Assembly (NCBI GenBank): GCA_951394405.1
Contig: OX596335.1
Location: forward strand, 4,526,001 to 4,590,000
Source: Coprinellus micaceus
Taxonomy: Eukaryota > Basidiomycota > Agaricomycetes > Agaricales > Psathyrellaceae
DNA length: 64,000 nucleotides
Reading direction: 5' to 3'
Position numbers and translations under genes: made by a program. Of this stretch, positions 59,055 through 64,000 are shown in pieces. The notes below the pieces were generated by a model. It was not told where the DNA came from. It saw only the letters and a list, made by a program, of their open reading frames with translations, and ran no database searches. How positions within the stretch are numbered: the first letter of the stretch is position 1; each line of letters opens with the position of its first letter.

Positions 59055-60795
59055 CGCAAAAACTGGATAGAATATTACAAGTCACGCAGAAACCATATGC
59101 CAATGCGCCAACCCTAACCTTTCACGCGGTGATGACGTCGCTTGACCGCGTGGCGGCGGCTAATTATCTGACAGTACAACGCTTGGATTCGAGCCAAGTT
59201 CGCAAACAGGCTGTGAGAGGTGGCTTTTCAGCATATGGAGAAGTAGGGTTAATTTATGTCTGCCTGAGTACGTTTCGAAGGTTGTACTGGCCTTTTGAAG
59301 CGTCATATTAACCTCATTCCAAAGCACCCAAGTCCCGATGATTGGGCGTCCAATCCTGCTTTGCTGCCTCGGGAACAAGATCACTTGCGAAGGACTCGGT
59401 CAACGATGCGAGTAGTGAGCCATCGCGTCAGAACCAAGCGACGAGAAGAGTATTCTTCCGGGACTGTCGTTCGCTGCATCGATCGGTCCGTATGAATGGC
59501 AAATGAATGGGAGGCCAATACCATTTCCTGCGAAACCACTGTCTTGATCTAGATCTCTAGTGAGTTGCCTCTTCAAGGGGGACGAATCTGAGAGCGCTGA
59601 ACGACCCTTACCAAAGGGGCGTTGCACATGAGGACAACTCTACGGAGGGGAGTCCCGTTAAAAGCGAATCGGCGCCCCTTGATAATGATGATCCTCTGCG
59701 ATGCGGAACGGGAAAGCATACCACCCGGCCTTGAGCTGAGAGCCGCGTTTTGGACGATCCTTCGCACTAAGTAGAAGAGAGTAGAGTGCCTGATAAACCA
59801 GAAGGAAAGCATCGTTCGCATTAGATAAGATGGGGTGTTGGTGTCCTTGTCGTGGCTTTCATTTGAAAACGCTCATGCAAAGAGGGCGCCTGAGGCAAGT
59901 AATTTGGAGATACGTTTGCACTCCAGAGCTCCAGCTCCAAGGCTTCGAAGAGATAAATATGTGCGCCATCTAGTAATCACCAAGAACTGGGACTTGCCTG
60001 TGATAAATTCAGCCGCATATAGTCACGGTCGCCGCCGAATCCAGGGCCAACAAGACACGGTCGCCGAATCCATGCTTCGCTTCCGAGGGCTCTCATCTCA
60101 TGAGTCTGCTATTAGGGAGCACTTAAAGAGCTTTCGAAGCCGAGGAGTGAGCCAATAGGTCCAGGTTTGAGAATAGGAGAGCAACCGCGACGAGCGAGAA
60201 AAGAACCCATCAGCGACTGTACAGTTTATGATGTCTGGGTTCGTTCCTCCCACAACTTCCTGTAGTACCCCCTCTATCTTTTGCACATTCATCTTGATAA
60301 AGAAGAGGCGTAGGTCTAAGAATGTGCAATCTCTAGCATCGTGCTTTCCAACCCATTTCGAGGCGCTATCTTTCCCAATTCAAGATATTCGTAACGCTCT
60401 GAGCAATCCAACTCCTTCATGAGGACTCACAGAAGTATTCCCCTTTCAAGGTCCTACCACCCGGATATTTCTGCGTCACTTCGAAGCATATATGCTATCT
60501 ATGTGGCCTAATTCCAACCAATTCTCCTCACATTTTGCCCTTCCGTATGGAACAAGAACCTCCTGATCTTTCATCTGGTCGGAGGGTCCGGCTTGAGAGG
60601 CTGAACCTCCTCTAAAACGTCCCCTAAGTGTCTTCTGGAATGCTTTTTGTTTTCGTCAGGAGAGCCTCAACTCCGAGGAGATCGACCCGGGCGCTTGTAG
60701 AACCCTAACCCCAGGCCTGGCACAACGCGATGATGATGTGGCTCAGGCTGCGACTGCCAGTGTACTTTCCTTCTTGGTTGGCAACCACTACCATC
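59055..60795. other. 1.7 kb intergenic region, no gene seen
   Basis: The largest gene-free stretch of the right half. Open frames such as 59835-60158 plus strand are under 110 codons, lack splice continuity and do not resemble any family here. No clear repeat or RNA gene was found. Confidence 0.5.
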
Positions 60796-62430
60796 ATGCT
60801 CCAAATCCTCCCGGAGCACATGCCCCTCGTATGCAACTTCATGGATAACAGGGATCTACTCTCGCTGGCGTTATCCTCTCGCGGGTTGACGGAACCCGCT
60901 CTCGATGTCCTCTGGAGGTATATCACCTCATTCAAGCCGCTCATCTGCTGTTTGCCGGTGGACCTGCTCGAGGCCAGCGAAGAAGAAAATGGCCTTGTCT
61001 ATGTAAGTTAGTTCAAATTCTTTGCAATTACTCTCCGCTGATGCGACTCGCAGCACCTAACGCGAGAAGTCGTACCACAAGACCTCGAAAGATACCTGAA
61101 GGTCTACGCCCCACGGATTCGACATATTGCAACTCTCCTTTCCACAATATGGCATTCTGACGACAACAGAAAGCCCGTTCTATCCGCCGATGTCCTTCAG
61201 GGATTGCATATTGCAACTGACTATCGACCAGGCGCTCTCTGCCCAAGGGTCGTGACGCTGAGCTGGCCAGCGCCCGACTCGTTCCTTCGGCGTCTCGACC
61301 CGCAATCATTTGACTTGGCGGCGTCCTTCATTTCGGTGTTTATTGGTAGTGGTTTATCGGAGCTTTCAATCTCTCCGACCACCGCTCCTTTGCCACCCCT
61401 CTTGAAATCCGCCTTATTCGCGACTGCTAATCGCCGGCTCGGAGTCAGGAGATTAAAACTGGACATCGAGACGACGCCAGACGATCTCTTTGCGCACCAT
61501 TTCATATCGTCCTACTCCTGGGATGATCTAAACTTCTTCTCTACGACGAGCATCTCCACCCATTCAATCCGGGCACTCGCCAATCTACCTCAACTTTCGT
61601 CGCTCTACCTGAGCTCCCAGGGCCCCCTTGCACCTTCCTATACGCCTGGAAATACCCCCATAATTCCCATCGGAAGTTCGTTTAGGTCACTCCAAAAATT
61701 GGTGATGTGTCCAACCCAACTACCCTCGGCCATTGCTCTCATACAGCACCTTTCACCAAGAAACCGCCTCGAAGAACTCAACATATTCCGTCATTATTTG
61801 GATGCCAGTGGTGTAGGCTTCAAAGATGTTCAAGACATTCTTGCTACCATCATGAATCATTGTAATCCTGCCACAATGAGGGACATACTTCTTGTTCTGT
61901 CAGGAATCGGCGCACAGGAAGATGCAACCTTGGATGTTGATGTTATGCAAACCATCGACATATCCTGTCTATTCGTATTTCCCAAGCTCGAGGGGATTAC
62001 AATTGACTCTGCCTTTTACTGCCCCTTCACGGAGTTCCATATATCCAGAGCAGTAGTCTCCTTGCCTCATTTACGGCGCCTTGTGGTCAAAGGCGCCAGG
62101 TCGTTCCATCAGCCACCACCCTCCATTGACATCTCTCACATCCTACGGCTCGCTCATGGACTGCCCAAGCTCCATCAATTGGCCCTGTCCTTTGACGCGA
62201 CTGAAATACAGGGGCACGAACTAGCTGAAGGCGGACCACAGCATCAGCTCAGTCTCTTGGACGTTGACGTCTCCCCCATACTTTCCCCAAGTCGGGTTGC
62301 CCGCTGCCTGATAGCCAATTTCCCCAACGTATCGTTTTCTACACACAGCTTCCAACGGCCCGGCGAATCCCAGGTCTTTTCCGACCGATGGAGAGACGTC
62401 TCGGCTAGGATACAGCGATCACGACTATGA
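60796..62430 (+). CDS. F-box/LRR family protein, divergent subfamily
   Basis: The ATG at 60796 gives MLQILPEHMPLVCNFMDN; an upstream in-frame ATG (60730) adds 22 residues not matched by relatives. Exon 1 (60796-61002) carries GLTEPALDVLWRYITSFKPL. The intron (GTAAGT...TCGCAG) is in phase 0, and exon 2 (61054-62430) begins HLTREVVPQDLERYLKVYAP. The product is 527 residues. The landmarks are altered: IDISCLFVFPKLEGITI, IDISHILRLAHGLPKLHQLA, LSFDATEIQGHE and LSLLDVDVSPILSPSRVA (VDVSP in place of VGDSP). It is closest to the gene at 62756, with which it forms a tandem pair. Confidence 0.82.
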
Positions 62431-62755
62431 CGGATAGGGCGAATGGGAATGGTTCCATTTATACATCCTCCGACATGCTCCCATTTCTTCCACCTGGGTA
62501 TACGCCTATCATTCTTGGCTGCCCGTCTTGTCATGATATTAGTAGTGCCTAGTACTTTTCCATGGTTTATACCCTACCTATCTTGCGGGATCACCTGTGT
62601 ACAATACTTGATCCCTCCATCCGTATGGGCGCTTGTTCAGCGTTCAGCGTTCAACCCTAACCCTCAGGCACCCGATCGTATCGATTGTGGCGATGCGGGT
62701 GCAGGACATGTAAGCGCCCATATCCATCTCCTTTCTCCATCCAACCACAATCGTC
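62431..62755. other. Intergenic region, no gene seen
   Basis: Short spacer between the two tandem F-box/LRR genes; no motif recognised. Confidence 0.5.
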
Positions 62756-64000
62756 ATGGACAGAATTCCGCTGGAACTCATACCCTCGATATGCGACTGC
62801 ATGGAGAACAAAGATCTACTCTCCATGGCCCTGTCATCGCACGTCCTGATGGAGCCAGCCCTCGACGCACTCTGGAAAGAGATCAATTCATTCAGGCCGC
62901 TCATCTGTTGCTTACCGTCTGATTTGCTGAAGGAGCAGCTCGATGCCGATGGAGGTCGCCCTACGCATGTGAGTGGATATGAGGTGTCATATAGATGGAG
63001 CGAGATTTATTAACGCATTGATAGCACCCTAGACGGGAAGTGAGGTCGCACGACCTCGAGCGGTACACGCGTGTTTACGCCCCTCGGATTCGAATCATAA
63101 ACACGGAGTTGTACCTCAACACTCTATCCACCGGAGTGCTTCAAGGGCTCTACATCGCGACCCGCTTTGTCCCTGGTGCCCTCTCTCCGAATGTCCAGGT
63201 CTTGCATTGGTCAGTCGTCGCCTTCAAGGGCACGCAAAACCTGGATCTGGCTGCCTCGCACATATCTCTTTTCGCCGGCGAGCTCTTATCCGACTTGAAG
63301 ATTTTCGCAATGCCAGGTGACTCTCTTCCACTCTACGTCTCGGCCGTGTTCTTGACCATTGGACGGCTTCCTGCTCTCAAAAAGCTAGACGTGCTGTTCA
63401 TGCTATCCCCTCTTCCAGGCTGTGTGTCCATGGTCAACAAGCTGGTCACGGCGTACCCTTGGGAAAGCCTGCAGTCGCTTCGCATGCAAACCGTTCTGGA
63501 GAGTACTCTGAAGAGCGTTTCAGCTTTACCCCGGCTGGAATCTCTTGCTCTGTGGGGACAAAAGGGTCTGCCCTTGCGGTACGCCCTCGGCCATCCTCCC
63601 ACATACCCCTCCCCGGCGTCTTTTGCCTCCCTTGAAACATTCGTTATTGATTCGATGTCGCTTATTCCCGTCGTCGCACTGCTTCAGCATTTTCCCCTGA
63701 CGAATCGACTTCGAAGTCTGATCGTATCCACCACCGGTGAAGATCCCTCCTTGGAAGCAACGCAAGGGTTCTTTACGGCAATTAGGAACCATGCTAACCC
63801 ATCTACCTTCATCGACATCTATCTTGAAATGTCCGGGTTAGTGAACCCTCCGACAGAACTCATAGAAAGTCCTATCGTTGTCGACCAACTCACCGACATC
63901 TCACCCCTCTTCTCATTCAAGAAGCTGAGGCAAATATACCTCGGCGGGTCCCTCCTTGACTGCCGGTTCGGGCCATCACATGTGGCTGAACTAATAGTGG
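62756..64000 (+). CDS. F-box/LRR family protein, divergent subfamily (3' end outside window)
   Basis: Exon 1 (62756-62968) begins MDRIPLELIPSICDCMEN with LMEPALDALWKEINSFRPL and ICCLPSDLL. The phase-0 intron (GTGAGT...TTGATAG) leads to exon 2 at 63025, HPRREVRSHDLERYTRVYAP. Exon 2 is open to the end of the window, so the C-terminal part with the family signature is not seen; the last visible landmark is LTDISPLFSFKKLRQIYL. The start of exon 2 (HPRREV against HLTREV) and the F-box exon are most like the preceding gene, so the two are tandem duplicates. Confidence 0.8.

Noticed and set aside
59835..60158. 107-codon plus-strand open frame
   Set aside because: No domain or family resemblance, and no splice partner; too weak to call a gene.

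Overview
This window is nuclear DNA of a filamentous basidiomycete, most likely an Agaricomycete (mushroom-forming fungus). Many short spliceosomal introns (about 50-70 nt, GT...AG, often with a CTAAC/CTGAC-like branch site) interrupt most genes. The gene content points the same way: an expanded family of F-box-like/leucine-rich-repeat (LRR) proteins, a KDZ-type transposase with a CxC cysteine cluster, TET/JBP-like 2-oxoglutarate dioxygenases, and an SNF1 kinase, a fused siroheme-pathway enzyme and SRP14 in fungal form. Exon structures were read by eye from splice signals, reading-frame continuity and comparison between paralogs, so internal boundaries can be off by a few bases.

Layout. 0-7.7 kb: three F-box/LRR family members (one truncated by the window edge, one apparently frameshifted) and a tandem pair of small secreted proteins. 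7.8-11.2 kb: a direct duplication of at least 1.36 kb whose left copy runs into a 200-N assembly gap; between the copies lies a fragment resembling a Crypton-type tyrosine recombinase. 8.6-17.5 kb: a cluster of about 190-residue coiled-coil proteins with a shared Cys motif, not recognised as a known family. 15.2-20.9 kb: two TET/JBP-like dioxygenase genes, one with a disrupted iron ligand, followed by two unknown proteins that look paralogous to each other. 21.0-33.5 kb: a KDZ transposase, divergent from a large nuclear-looking protein with an HMG-box-like segment, then a 1252-residue protein with paired Cys clusters and a coiled coil, and a small coiled-coil protein divergent from it. 34.3-38.4 kb: one F-box/LRR pseudogene and one intact copy. 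39.1-46.0 kb: a housekeeping block with SNF1 kinase, a coiled-coil protein, the siroheme enzyme and SRP14. 46.6-56.8 kb: five head-to-tail F-box/LRR copies. 57.4-59.1 kb: an M17 leucine aminopeptidase. 60.8-64.0 kb: two more F-box/LRR genes, the last running off the window.

How it fits together. Twelve F-box/LRR family members share one phase-0 intron that separates the F-box-like exon from the LRR exon, and most share a C-terminal VGDSP-SSPS signature. They look like locally duplicated substrate adaptors for ubiquitin ligases, with ongoing birth and death. The 8-33 kb accessory island joins a DNA transposase, two candidate 5-methylcytosine or thymine oxidases and several lineage-specific coiled-coil or cysteine-cluster proteins. 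An association of KDZ transposons with TET/JBP genes in fungi is established in the literature; the coiled-coil family and the large cysteine-cluster protein beside them are the least explained part of the window.
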